This document shows, one piece after another, positions 34,350 through 47,324 of a DNA stretch of 64,000 nucleotides; the first letter of the stretch is position 1, and each line of letters starts with the position of its first letter. The stretch is from Apostichopus japonicus. Taxonomy: Eukaryota > Echinodermata > Holothuroidea > Aspidochirotida > Stichopodidae. The stretch spans positions 27,139,989 to 27,203,988 of the forward strand of contig NC_092572.1 in the NCBI RefSeq assembly GCF_037975245.1, read 5' to 3'. The notes beneath the pieces were generated by a model, which did no database searches, was not told where the DNA came from, and was given only the letters and a program-made list of their open reading frames with translations. The position numbers and the translations under genes are program-made.

Positions 34350-35630
34350 GTTTGTATAGTACCAGATTAAAATCTTTTGTAGAGTTCTCCTTAAAGTAAA
34401 CTGTAAATTTAGCAACATAGAATATATCATCTCCAAACATCTTCACACATACATGTATCCCTATACCATGTGGTGCAGATGATCTAAGAATTAATATTAA
34501 TGAATGGTCCTATTCTACGATTAAGCAGTATTCCTCAGAGACTGGGAATAAAACGTAATTTGATTTTGCAACAACATATGTCCAGCAAAGTGTCGTGGCA
34601 ATTGTCTTTATGGATGTATGGAAGTAGTTTTAGTCGCCATTTTGAGTGTTCACTGAAGATCAAATCTGCCAACCACACCGACCTAAGGAATGGATTAATA
34701 TGGCCGGTCGTATTTCCTGCTTTCACATCAGCACTTAAGTTACAAAACGCCATGGGTTGGACTGCTAAGTGTTGCAAAATCACTGTCTTTGGCCAACTTT
34801 GTAAAGTTATCTTTCAGTCTTAAGCGAGGACTCACAATTCCTTTTTGGTAACCAATATGTAGTTATATCTCAAATTTAATCCGTTTATCCTGCTTTACAC
34901 AATCTTAATTACAGAAAACAGTATAATTATTATCATGGTTTTTTTTTTGATATAACGTGACTTTCATTAACTAAATAACAAATTCTGTACAATGTTTAGC
35001 TAAAAGCTAAGACAAGCGGACATTGAAATTCAATACACTTTTTACATAATTATGTTATTATGTTGTGGAGATCCTACAATTTTGAAATTGATATTATCTT
35101 ATTTAGCTTATTATACTGCACCATAGCTTAGGGTGTCATATATCAGCAACAATACTGTCTTCCTCTCCCATTGTCTTCATTGATGCGGTCACTTGCTCAT
35201 GCATCTCCCCTCTCCCTATTCCAACTCCAACCCTCCTTCCCGCCCCAAAAAGGAAGATAGTATCATCGCAACACTCAGTCCAATTATTGTAAAAGAAGAT
35301 ATTAATCATTCCGATTTTTTTAGAAAACACGTTGGTGTTGTATGTTCGTGTTCACACAGATTATTGCGCGGCGCACCCAAGTCAATAAACATCAGTACTT
35401 TAAATAATAGAAGAGTTATGAACCTGGGAGATAAATCACTTTGTATCATTTAAAATCTCTGTACTTATACATTTAATGGACATCAGAAATCTTTGTCTCT
35501 TCATCTTATTCCAATTCCGATGCACTAGGTACTAGGTACTGGATTAAATATCCCTAATACAAGAACATAACTGGTGTATGCCTTTCATCAGTTTGTTATT
35601 AATACTACAATTCATATTTTGTTCAATCAG

Positions 35631-35729
35631 GTTTCCAAACTGACACACATTGAGGATTTGTTTAAGAAAGGAGCAACTGAACTACCTGGAGCCGATTTGG
35701 AAGGAAAGCAAGAAGAAAAGAAAGAGTAA
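35631..35729 (+). CDS. UPA-like gene, last exon with stop
   Basis: The acceptor TTTGTTCAATCAG is followed by 32 codons, VSKLTHIEDLFKKGATEL and a charged tail ending KQEEKKE, then TAA. There is no death domain after the UPA-like part, unlike UNC5 or PIDD. The whole visible product after the array is about 335 residues, with no signal peptide or membrane segment, so an intracellular protein is likely. Confidence 0.72.
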   Translation, partial: VSKLTHIEDLFKKGATELPGADLEGKQEEKKE

Positions 35730-36030
35730 AAACAAAGATCTACTTAGCATATACTGAGTCTAAGTCAAGTACATTGTGCTTCATCGATTAGAATGGTTTC
35801 ATCTCTCACATGTCTCTTCTGCTTATTGTATATATGATTACATGTTTATCCAACATTCACCTTTTAAGTACGATACATGATAATATCAATCTTAAGATCC
35901 CTCATCATCATTGTCTCTGCTTTAATTATTTGGAATAAGATGGTATGGTGCATGAACGGTTTCTTTTCTCTTGCTCAGTTTAAGTGTTATTATAACTCGA
36001 ATTTGATCTTTATTCATTTTATAATTATTT

Positions 36031-36729
36031 CCATCTTAAAGTTAAGTTAAGTTAAATGTTAATCGCATCAATCTTTTATCCAGACAATAATTTTGCACAT
36101 ATGTTGCTCTAAGCATTGTTCTTCTCTTCTATATCTGTAAATCCTTGAAGGCCTTCTGTTAAATTTTGTAAGCGATGTAACTGCATTTAACTTTATTTTA
36201 GCATTTTTAATCTATTTGTGAACATTATGTCCATGCAGGAAAAAACAAACATTGAAATAGAATGAAAAAAATGACTAAATGATATCGTGTAGGTAACCAG
36301 TATATTGTTTGACTAATCGAGAGATGTTTTGATTTTAACAAGACTAATTTCGGCTGAATTTTATCCTTTATATAGTTTTTCCATCTTAAAGTTAAGTTAA
36401 ATTAAATGTTTATTGCATCAATCTTTTATCCAGACAATAATTTTGCACATATGTTGCTCTAAGCATTTTTCTTCTCTTCTATATCTGTAAATCCTTGAAG
36501 GCCTTCTGTTAAATTTTGTAAACGATGTAACTGCATTTAACTTGTTTTTAGCACTTTTAATATATTTGTGTACATTATGTCCATGCAGGAAAAAACAAAC
36601 ATTGAAATAGAATGGAAAAAATGACTAGATATCGTGTAGGTAACCAGTATATAATGTTTGACTAATCGAGATATGTTTTGATTTTAACAAGACTAATGTT
36701 GGGCTGAATTTTATCCTTTATATAGTATT
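36031..36729 (+). repeat. Tandem duplication, two copies of about 350 bp
   Basis: Positions 36031-36380 and 36381-36729 both run from CCATCTTAAAGTTAAG to ATCCTTTATATAGT, with scattered substitutions. They lie 0.3 kb past the UPA-like gene and have no coding content I can see. Confidence 0.85.
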
Positions 36730-39700
36730 GCCCAACGAAAAGCAGTGTATCTAATAGCTGTTTTGTTGCTTTTATTGACTTTTATTAATTCTACAATGTA
36801 TGGAATGTGTACCCTCATGACACAATGAATGCTGATGATACTTGTGATAGTACATACTAGCTGCCTGACAAAAGGTTAGTTGCATTTTGTTCGTGTAAAC
36901 GTAACAGAAAGGAGACCTCTTACATGATTTATTGAAATATTGGATCAAGACAGAGGGGTATTCCAATACAACAGAGAAATGATGAATAACTATCAGACAC
37001 TTCATCCTTGTAGGCTCTTCAGTTTAATTGTCTAACTTATGATTATGGACTGGAATGTACTTCTGAGTTTAATAATCATATTATTGATGCAAGAAGTTTT
37101 TGATAAACTAGCGAACCAATATAGAATCATGCAGCCTGACTATTAAATCGACCTGTCGCTGTTTATGTTTAAACTTCCATTTGTAGTGGTAAATCAAGTA
37201 ATTCTTCATAGATGTGATATGTTTGGATCTTATTATCTTATTTATGTAAATTAATTAATGTTGTTAAGTATACTGTCAATTGTAGGTCATGAATGGATGA
37301 CATAAATCAATATTAACTCTAACTAATCAGATACAAACCGTCGGGTTTACTTATGGGGGTATACTTATAAGCTGTTGAGTGGTACACGTTTCAATCTCAA
37401 ACGATTAACAAATATTGTCGAAATTATTCATGATCTATCCTTTGGTAACTTGCATTAATAGCATTTTGTCAAAACAAATGTATTGTGTCTGTAAAGAGAT
37501 TACCTATCTTGAGCATTATTCAACCTTGGTGAAACAAAAATAGTTGGCAAGTCTAAATAAGTTTTCGAATCGCGACAATTTTTAAACCCATATCATATAC
37601 CTTCTAATGTGTGTCATGAAGATTTCGCTCGATCAATTTGTATTTCTCAAAAATAAAGTAACGGCTATTTGTGGAATTGTCCAAATGTTGGAATTGAAAC
37701 ATGGCGCGTTTTTGTACACGCAAACATATATGTTGATTTTAATAGACCTATTCAATATGCGAGAACTGTCAACATCTAGGATACTTTGTAGATCCGAACC
37801 GCACTAAACTAAATAAATAGTTTTTGCAACGTAAACAAAGGAAAAGCTATGATTTCTGTACATTTAAACCATAAAATACCAAGCGTTTAGTGTGGCTTGT
37901 CAACCCCCAATATCAATTAGGAATGATCCTGTTGGTATTAGTAATATGAATGCCAAACATAAAATATAAGTACATACGCTCACCAGTGGTGATGAATAAC
38001 TCTTCGTTCGAAATGTGGAAATCCAACAAAATAACTCATCTGGAGCCCGGAGGCATGATGACCATATAATTATCCGACAAAACGCGTCCAAAAAAATACG
38101 CTTGAAATTAAAAACTCTTCCTTGGATAGTACAAGCGATGAATGTTTAACAAATGGGAGATGATATCCAAAATTTAATCTATGTGGGAATTCCTCTTAGT
38201 AGTTATTGCAGCTGATAACATAACGAAGTGTGGATGAGTAGTAGTATACAGTTCATTGAGTCTAGCAGAAAAATCTTGCTTCTTGGTGAAGTCCTTCTAC
38301 TAAGATGACTGCACATGGTATAGATCTACAGAATTGTGTCATGTGTTTTATTTAGACTATCTCTTGATTGACCAGTTGTTGCCATGGTACAAAAACAACT
38401 ACTAGGGTACAGTAGTACCCTTCTGTTGAAGGTATTTCAACAAGAGTGAGCTTGCCTGATCTAAATTCTATTGAGTGTCAATGTTGAATAGGCTGACCAG
38501 TGGTATACAAAAGAGATGGTTTCAAAAGGAATTGCTTGTCTGTTGATGGTTGTGTAGTAAATTCAGCTGACAATTGTAAACAAACTGTGATGAAGTGCAA
38601 ATGTTTTAAGAATTGATGATAAAATTTCGCTAAAATCCCCTCACACATGTATGTTGCAAACTTCACTTTTTTAGGAGGGAAAAAATTGTATACCATGTTA
38701 TCAGTCAGCTTTCAGTGACACGCAGCAGCCGTTTTTTGTTTTTGTTATGTAACGACTATGTCCATTGGAATAATCGACATGGAACACCTCGTCGGATGCT
38801 TTAGAAAATACTCAGGTCATGAAATCGATATCATATGATAGATAACACTGTTCATTCAGCATTATTGACATGTTTCGTAATGTAGGTGTTAGGAATTACA
38901 AGAAATTAAATTAGACAACCTTACGCTAGCAACGAGATAAAGCCAGCCCGAATATTACGTCCATATGTATGAGAGCTTAGCTATAACGTAGGTTTTATGG
39001 TCAATTGTAAAATTTGGATCTCTGTTAATAAATTTATGACTGATACTATATATAAGGATATTTTGGGGGGAGGGGGTGGGAGGTATATCAACACCTAAAC
39101 CACTTTTTTAGTAGAGCAGTACTGATGCGCCAATAGAACGTAAGGTTTGTGGTTTATGCGGCGCATAAGATGTAGTAATATTTTAAGCCTCACCATTGTG
39201 ACTCATGCAAGTACGTAAAAAATAACTATGTGGGCGATTGTACCAATGAGTTATTTTGCAAACACAGTAACTAATTTACTGCATCCATTATATAAAGTAT
39301 TTGCCCACTATTTTTGTTTTTGCCTACGTAGGAAATTATTGGCTCTACTAAAGTAGTAAGTTTGCCCATTTCCAAATCAGTATCATATTTGTTAACACAA
39401 TAACGCAGTAATTTTGCCCATGCAGTTAATTATTTCGATTTATTTCTAACCTACATGTCCGTATCAGGGATATGCGTAAGAACAAGAAGTAAAACATTAA
39501 AGGCTTTATTCAGCAAAAGATAACCATGCCATATCATGTATATCACGTTATCATTCACATAGTTCACTGGAGGTTTTTATGGTTTATTAATATAGATCAA
39601 ATAAGGCAATAAATCTGAATTGAAACTATATTTGTTTGTTTAAGCATTGGTGTTTTGAACGATATTGAAACACTTTTATATAATTGTACTGAAAACTGTA

Positions 39701-42293
39701 CAGGAAATATGATGTTGCCCATGCTGGAAATTAGAAAATAGCAACTGAAGCTGCCCAAGTAGTATATTATTGTTATTTACTTTACGTTTGCGATCGTTCA
39801 TTAGTTCATAAATACAACTATGAATGTTAATCTTTATAGGCTATGATCAGTTTACACATGAGTTTAGCATGACTTATGATCGTTTACCTGTATTAACTTT
39901 CTTGTATCTTAACAGATGAGTTTTGATCTGATTAAAAATGGAAAAACAAAAAAGTTTCTGTTTTATCAAATTATAGATTGTTGGAAATATTACTATACCT
40001 CTGTGATCTTTTATCACTCTGATATATGTGTGAACTATGTTGTTTGTCTCTATAGACTGCTAGGTATATAGACATAACCGTGTTGTAGCTCTTTATAGGC
40101 TTTTAAATATCTTGCGTTTGCTAATTTAAATAGGTACAATTAATAAATCGTTAGGCTTATTTTCTCAATTATCATTCTTAATATTTTTAACTTGTGTACT
40201 TATTCTGACAGGATTTAAGATCCTGGGGTCACTGCTTTGAAATAGCCAATACATTGCTCTCTCAAAATTGATTAACATGATTTAATATTAACAGTCTCAC
40301 AGGGACAACGGCGCGGTTAGAGGAGTATATGTATGGGTTTGAACCACCCCCGAAATACTTCATTTGCCATGTCTAAATGTTTTCAATTGAAATGTCATAA
40401 ACTAAAAAATAAGTTGGTGTACACATTCAAAATCATCAAAATGCTATTTGGAGTTGCAATGTATCGCACATCAGTACCACCGTGAAAGAATTACGGGACC
40501 ATAATTCTAGGACTTATAAATTGACAGCTTACCGTCAAAATGACCACGTCTTTTATCATATACCTCTTAATACGTCGAAGTATTGACTTCTTTCCTCAAA
40601 TGTATTATATAAAAAAAATCGTCCTTTTTAATATACAGAACCGTGGCCACTAAGATAATATGAACACGTTCCTCCGCTCACTACCGTAAAGTTATTATTC
40701 CAAGTAGCTTAGTACGTTTTACAATAAACTCACTCAATTTTGTAGACGTAAATGTAGTTAAATGATGGAAATGATATCACCATTTTCCATGTAAGCTCGC
40801 TTACCGACACAAAAAGTTTCTCAAAGCCCCTCCCTAGAACCGACGTCAGCAAACTACCCATACCCTCCTCATATCTTAAATTCGAATTCATTATAAAGGC
40901 AGAGCCTATACTGTGCCATTAAAAGTCATATCAATACAAAGTTAATGGGGACTACATTTGGTTTTCCCTCACAAAACGAAGGATGACTACACGCATATGT
41001 CACAATCCCATAACTTAATTGCTGATAGCTTCCTGCCTGCTCAACTGCCGTTGGTGTCCTAGCTTTTCCCATTCACTACAACGTTCATTTAAAAATGAGC
41101 TCCACCGTCCATGTAACATACTAGCTTACTTCAACTTCTACATCGGTCAGTTGTTGGGATTTGTTAGGATTACACATATCCTCAGTTCTTACTGTAAACC
41201 TACTAGCACATGTTACCGATTTATCAGATTTGTCAGCACAATCAAGTATTTACTGTGATACAAAACTTTTAAGATTTACAGTAGTTACTGTAACCTCTGT
41301 GTGAATCGGCTGCCTATCAACATGATGTTGTCCAAGTCCTATGATATGGCAAGTCTATGCGGCGTGACACCTAGGTGACGTTTTGGGTGACGATAATTAA
41401 TTTACCCTTTAATGGATTAACTTATCGCGTGTTGATTTATATTTTGTTGTTTTAAAGTTTACAGAATATATAAAAATAGATTTGTTTTCTTTCTCCCTTG
41501 CCGATAAAGTGAAATGTTAAGATAAAATAGCTAACTTTTCAGTTGAAATCTCGAGATTTTGACCTGTTCCTACCATGCCGACAGTACATTTTCTTATGTT
41601 CTTAATTAAATATCACATTGAGATAAAGAATCTCTGAATTGGAATAAACGTCAAATAAATATATGGACTTTAATGAACATATCTCCGACTTTAAAGGCGA
41701 TTCGTCAGGGGTTTTTTTTGTCAGATCTCTTTACGTGGCGTTATGTTGGTATCGATGGGTAGCGAATTTGCAAGCAATATGAAGATGACTATACAAAGGT
41801 GAAAGTCAGAGAGATCCAAATTTTCCAAAAACATTGTGTAAAAGTATAAAACAATGAGAAATATTGATCTGGTTTTGCTAACTAATTATTTTGCATCATT
41901 TTCCTTTTTTTTTAAATAATCTTTTTTTCTTTCGGGGACAAACTGGGAGACAAACAACTCCACTCCCCGCAAGAACACTCCCCCTCCCCTCGTTTTACAC
42001 CGGGCAATTTGTATTTGAAAAAAGCTCACTTATGTTCAGTTACTTGTAAAGGTTCGAACAATAGTCACACTATACGAAGGAAACTCGAAAAGAAAAGACA
42101 AGTACAATGTTGAATTTGAACTTTCATGAATGTTGAATTTGAATTTATAATTTACCGTACATATGTGTACAGAAGTTTGTTTTCGTTCATTTCTAGAGGC
42201 TAGGTTATATAGTGTGCACTAATCATAGCTGTATATTACTTTGATCTAGAGAAAATGACGTGTTTGATTCTTTGTGGAGTCGCTTAATGCTCT
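36730..42293. other. Intergenic region, no gene recognised
   Basis: AT-rich sequence with short open frames on both strands, none with a recognisable family or consistent splice sites. One dispersed repeat lies at 41151-41312. Confidence 0.55.
41151..41312 (+). repeat. Dispersed repeat, copy 1
   Basis: It shares landmarks with 45132-45297 (inverted) and 50517-50643: GGATTACACATATCCTCAG, TAGCACATGTTA, TTTGTCAGCACAATC, TTTACAGTAGTTACTGTAA, TGTGAATCGG. It is short and non-coding, probably a MITE or foldback element. Confidence 0.75.
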
Positions 42294-42488
42294 TTAAGAG
42301 GAGAAAGCACAATGTGTGTGGGTGCTGTGACCGGCATCTCCTGGTCCAAGGTTCTCCCGTGCTCCATGTGAGCTGCAATAGCTCATCCATGTAGAGTAGG
42401 GATCACCACTGCTGATTTGGAAGTCCACCGCAGTACCCTGGTAATGCCAGGAGTTGGATGAATGGCAAGCTCCTGCAAGGCAGTTTAC
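42294..42488 (-). CDS. M15-like peptidase gene, last exon (catalytic zinc motifs)
   Basis: The exon starts in phase 0 after CTTCCTACAG and runs 64 codons to a TAA at 42294-42296. It begins VNCLAGACHSSNSWHYQGTA followed by VDF, so it contains H-x6-D (His and Asp of HYQGTAVD), and it ends GHSTHTHC plus four residues, giving H-x-H. H-x6-D and H-x-H are the zinc-binding signatures of the M15 / Hedgehog-DD-peptidase fold, whose members cut peptidoglycan stem peptides. In between, SYCSSHGARENLGPG is characteristic of the animal and fungal secreted proteins of this type that I know. I do not see an obvious catalytic Glu in the usual place, so activity is an inference. Confidence 0.85.
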   Translation of the reverse strand, partial: VNCLAGACHSSNSWHYQGTAVDFQISSGDPYSTWMSYCSSHGARENLGPGDAGHSTHTHCAFSS

Positions 42489-45131
42489 CTGTAGGAAGAA
42501 TGTAGTAGGGGGAATGGTAAATTTAGAACATTACTCAATTAGCATCTTCCTGGTGTGGGCAATCCAAATAATTAGGACAAAATTGTTATTCTTGTCTCTA
42601 CTTAAACGGCCCTGGCCCTATCTTATATATATATTTTTTTGGGGGGGTGGGGGTCGATGTAGTTCGTAACATAATATGCAACATGCAAGCCCGTGCATGT
42701 GTATGTGACGTATTGCTTGTAAATTCGATCTCTCGTAAAGAGAACTGTGATGGCGTCAATCTCTCCATGTGGATTTCCAATTGTTTATAGAGTAGCACAA
42801 AAGTTATTTGACCGATACTGTATTAACAAAAACTTATTATTTATTCTAGAAGTCGGAAGTCACTTGAGGTCAATGGAGGCAAAACATTGACGATATGTCA
42901 TGATATGAAACTTTCAGAAATTCAAATTTTGAATGAGTAACTAGATTGAGTTTTAAAGGCCAGGTTACGATGGAGTTCAAATGTCGTTTAAAGTCATCAA
43001 AGGTTTGTGTGAAATTATTGTTAAGATGATGTGTCCAGGTGGAATCTTGTATGTGTATCATATTTAGTATGTCGATGTTCCATATTGAGGAGATGAACCC
43101 TGATGGTATAATTACAACCATTTTATGGCGTAAAAAAGTCTGAAACCTTATAAGCAAGATACCTCAGAGAGCGAAGCTGAGATATACTCCATATCAGGAG
43201 TCATATAGAGAAGCAATGCGTACTGTGTTTACATCAATGGGCAAAGCCAATCGACTGACATACAAATTATGATGATCATATTTTTCTTTCTGCCGCCATC
43301 AGTTGAATGGTTGATGCTTGCCACCCATTTGCTTAAACTTGGTGGAAGTTGTCCATATTGTTGGCCTTGGTTACATTAACTGTAGATTGAATGTATTTAA
43401 GATCAATGCAGGTCCAAACACGGAATCCTTCAAAACGCTACTTGTCGGCATTATATTGATCTGGATGAAATTCGTGGCAGTGTTCGGAGGAGGCACAAAG
43501 GTATACAAGGAAACGAGGTCAACATTTGTCTCAAATCATAAAACAAACGTTCATTTTTATCAAATAGATCATCTCCCTAGGGTTTCAATATTGAAATTAT
43601 TGTTTTTAAATCAAAGTTGGTTGCCGGGAACAAAAAAAAACTTGCACATGATTAGGATGCCAACGTTCATATGAAGTTATTAATACCCAATAGCAACAGA
43701 AAAATAAAATAAAAACAATGTGATCTCTCCTATAAGCTTGTTCACATTATCAGCAAGCTAGTACTTAAACAATTCAGTGTGTGGTTAGTGTGAGGTATTC
43801 AATACCAAAAAGGCAAATAAGACGTCATCTTGAATATGTTACAGTGAAAACATTAAATTCCTCTCAGCCAGTCATTGCGGCATGTCTTTTAAGAGAACCA
43901 ACGAGATATCAATGGTTTTCACAAGGTATGATAATATTTACCTCCAACAAGGAAGTGCCGGCAAGGATGTGTTGCTCAGTTGATATATGTTTGGAGTGTA
44001 TTACAAAACATCGACTATACTCTGTCAGTCACAATTGTTCAAGGTGTTATTTTTTTCATTGCTCGATACAGCCAAAAGTTACCAAAGTGTATGATAATAA
44101 TGCCGATCAATTAGAGGTCTGAATGAACGTATTTATTGATATCTTTGTTTTACTATTATTAGTATTATTACTTAGCAATGTATACATTCTGTCAGTTGCA
44201 GTTATTAAAATATTTATTTTATCACTTGATGCTGGACAAGTTTGTTCTTGTTTGGAGTAATTTGGACGTGAGAAATGAGGCCAACTTAATTTCAGTTCAA
44301 AGCAGTGCTTACTGTTCGAAGCGAATCTTTGGAAACAATCCTCTTTCCAAGGAATGTTGTAGGTAACTGACAAACTTCCATAAGCAAACTAGGACATATT
44401 TCCCACACGCAAGATTATCTCAAGTTGGCTTACCATCTGTTTCACACAGACACACAATGTAATGGCCAAATTAATTGTTGGTGTATGAAAATGAAAAAAT
44501 CGATTATAATAGATAGTCCTGGTCAATTTGCCAAGGTCAACAGAACATGGATGTCAACCTTGCTTTGATGTCAGTGAAATATAATAGAATATGTGGAAAA
44601 TTTACAAGAGTAGTACAAATTAAGAGAAGGGAACTCCGGGTATCACATTTTGTAAAAGGTGCAACTAATATAGATACCATTAACATATCATCGAAACGTT
44701 GATGCATGTTTGTATTTCTGGTTCATAAATACTGTACATAACAAGGACAAAACACTACACAAAAGCATCTGCTTACCTGATCTACAACTAAGGAGAAAAA
44801 CGGCTTTTGAATATTATCCCAAATCCCCAACATTAAACGGTATATGAAAAATCATGGTTATGACGTCACAGATTCACTTTGCCCCCATGTATCAAAACTC
44901 GGCTGATAGAATGTCATCGCTACAAAATGCGAATATATACCTATTTTTATAAATCCAAAGTGTTGAAATAGGACTTTACAAGACAAGGGTTTTGTTCACT
45001 TCAAATTCCTTATGCTGATTAAAAGTTGTATGAATGTTGTATTTCTATAACAATTTTAATTTTTGACAAACAATCCTTTAAACAGCTGAGGTTCAATAAT
45101 AAACGTGACTGGAATATATAGTATAATACAC

Positions 45132-45297
45132 CAGCCGATTCACGCAGAGATTACAGTAACTACTGTCAATCTTAAAGTTTTTTACCACAGTAAATACTGA
45201 ATCGTGCTGACAAATCTGATAAATCGGTAGCATGTGCTATTAGGTTTAGAGTAAGCACTGAGGATATGTGTAATCCCAATAAATCCCAACAACTGGA
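45132..45297 (-). repeat. Dispersed repeat, copy 2 (inverted)
   Basis: Inverted relative to 41151-41312. It lies in the last intron of the M15-like gene. Landmarks on the plus strand: CCGATTCACGCAGAG, TACAGTAACTACTG, GCTGACAAATCTGATAAATC, GGATATGTGTAATCCC. Confidence 0.75.
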
Positions 45298-45543
45298 TTT
45301 GTTTAAAATAAGACCCAGCCAATCAGTAAGCTTCGCAATAATTTGGGCAATCTGGACAGTGAATGTGTGACGTCACAGCTATGTTCGTAAAGCATATAAA
45401 GATAGTCAAACTTAAATTTGAAAAGTTTTAGTACTGTGATGCAAGTGTGTAGTCAAATTTTGTTCTGGTTATTTGCGATGAATATGAGAACCATCTGTAA
45501 TATCATTTTCAATAGAGTTCAAGAGATAGCAAAACCACATTAC

Positions 45544-45646
45544 CTGAAGATTATAACCATCGTCCAGAAGATCCAAAATGTATTGTAGTACAGATGTACT
45601 AAGATATGTGGTACCACCTGGAGCTGTTCCAGACGAACAAGTGTAA
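45544..45646 (-). CDS. M15-like peptidase gene, exon before the last
   Basis: Phase 2 to 0, between a TTTTTTTCAG acceptor and a GTAATG donor. It encodes YTCSSGTAPGGTTYLSTSVL followed by a QYILDLLDDGYNLQ segment. The APGG motif and the helix before the catalytic exon match the order seen in this protein type. The frame joins cleanly to the exons on both sides. Confidence 0.82.
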
Positions 45647-46299
45647 CTGAAAAAAAGATATATATGTATATACAACTTGTAAAATGAACTGAGCTCCATT
45701 TTAGCTCCAATGATGGGTTTAGTTGGTGAGTGGATTGATCAACATAAGACATGTTGAAAACACTTTGGTTAGCTTAAAGTCTATGGTTTTATTCGACACA
45801 GTCGATATAGTCACGTTACATAAATCAATATATGTCTTCAAGCAATCTCATGTTATTAACGTCATTCAATCACTCTTAAAACGTAAGTATGTATCCAAAT
45901 AAAGTTAAATAAAGCCAAATTACGACGGCGGTTTAACTAGTTTAATTGCCAAACTAAATGGGTCGAAGGTTTCTATATTTTACTCTTTGTTGGGGGTAGT
46001 GGGACAGGAAGGGCAAACATATACCCAATTTTGGTTAATATTTGCTCAAATTAAAGTAATCCTTATCGTGCATTATGTTCAACCATGGTCATTAATGAGT
46101 AGACAAGTTCCATTCAAAACCTACCTTTTGTTTTTTTCAAAAGAGGTTTTGCATGCTCTGCGATGAAGACTCGAAGAAGGCATATTCAAATCCAAAATGA
46201 TACTCTTAAATATTAAGAATAGAAAGATCTTTGAGGCTACCATTCAGAAAAACTCTATCCCCCACCCCCCTTAATGTCAACAGGAAGTTCAGAAAATAC

Positions 46300-46477
46300 C
46301 TTGATCGCCGGGCTGCGCCACCGTTACATGTGTCTACAATGTTATCATATGCCGAGGCACCATCGTTTGAACCTTTTGAATTCAAATATCCGTTGTTATC
46401 CAAGAGATACACCCTTGCATGATTCTTAATGGCACAGGCAAGATCCTTACGTGATCCACCACTAGTACTGCAGGTTC
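46300..46477 (-). CDS. M15-like peptidase gene, start of peptidase domain
   Basis: 58 full codons, phase 1 to 2, acceptor TTTGTTTGACAG, donor GTATTT. It begins TCSTSGGSRKDLACAIKNHA and contains a Gly/Asn-rich SKGSNDGASAYDNI stretch and a final GGAARRS. It follows the cysteine-rich exon at 47176 in phase. Confidence 0.82.
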
Positions 46478-47175
46478 CTGTCAAACAAAAATCATGAAAC
46501 GTTGAAATGTCTACATACATCCATCAATCAATCCACCCATCTCAGTCCGGGGCACGGGTCATGACTTCCATCACCCCCCCCCCCCCCCCTTGGTTTGTAC
46601 CTTAAAGAAAGGTGTCCCTCCTAAAGTCAGCAATCCAGGCTACGCCGACGGGTCTGATCAATATCAATTAAACTATCGGTAGATGTAGCTGCTTTCACTG
46701 GACTATCAGATTTAAGAAAATTCTCATTTTGAAACACATACACTGGCATGATATGTCTTCCATTAAGACAGTTAAACCAAGAAAGGTATACTGATGCCAT
46801 ATCTCTGTTCTGTACATGCTTAGTTGTTTGACCGAAATCCGCTGATGTGTTTCCTTGAACATGAGTGATTCTCTACAGCCGATAGACGTCATTTTCCTGT
46901 ACATGCATTACCGTGGTGCTATAGGTAGATTAGCATGGTTAACGTTTGACTGCACTTTAATATGTAAACACACGTATCACCTGATATACATTACTTTATA
47001 AGATCCCCCATACCCCTCTCACACTTTACCAAATACCTCCATCTCCCCTCCCCCTCCCCCGATCCCTTGAATGGTTGTATTGTGTGTAGTAATACGTTTA
47101 CCAATCCTAAATTGAATTCACCTCTAGCATAATGTTAACAAAGAGCAATCGTCCTCTATGGTTTCATGTACAAAC

Positions 47176-47324
47176 CTGATGGCTTGGTGAAGCAACATTT
47201 GACACCGGCAGGCTTGGTCGGACATAGGTTGGAGATGTAGAAGTTACCTGGACACTGTGATGTAGATACACAGCTTCCAACATCTCCTGCCGTGGAATGG
47301 TCATACGTAGCACACTCAGTGTCA
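47176..47324 (-). CDS. M15-like peptidase gene, cysteine-rich module 2
   Basis: One exon, one module: DTECATYDHSTAGDVGSC, then STSQCPG, NLCPTK and VKCCFT. Six cysteines, the last two adjacent. It ends in phase 1 (donor GTTTGT) and joins the exon at 46477. Its start after CGACCGACAG is phase 2. Small secreted cysteine-rich modules of this kind often precede cell-wall-acting enzymes; I infer ligand binding or stability, not a known function. Confidence 0.8.

Noticed and set aside
34500-34823. Overlapping open frames on both strands in the last intron of the UPA-like gene
   Set aside because: No recognisable family; probably chance or an old repeat.
43318-44122. Two plus-strand frames of 118 and 113 codons
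   Set aside because: No recognisable domain, and they lie in the last intron of the M15-like gene on the opposite strand.
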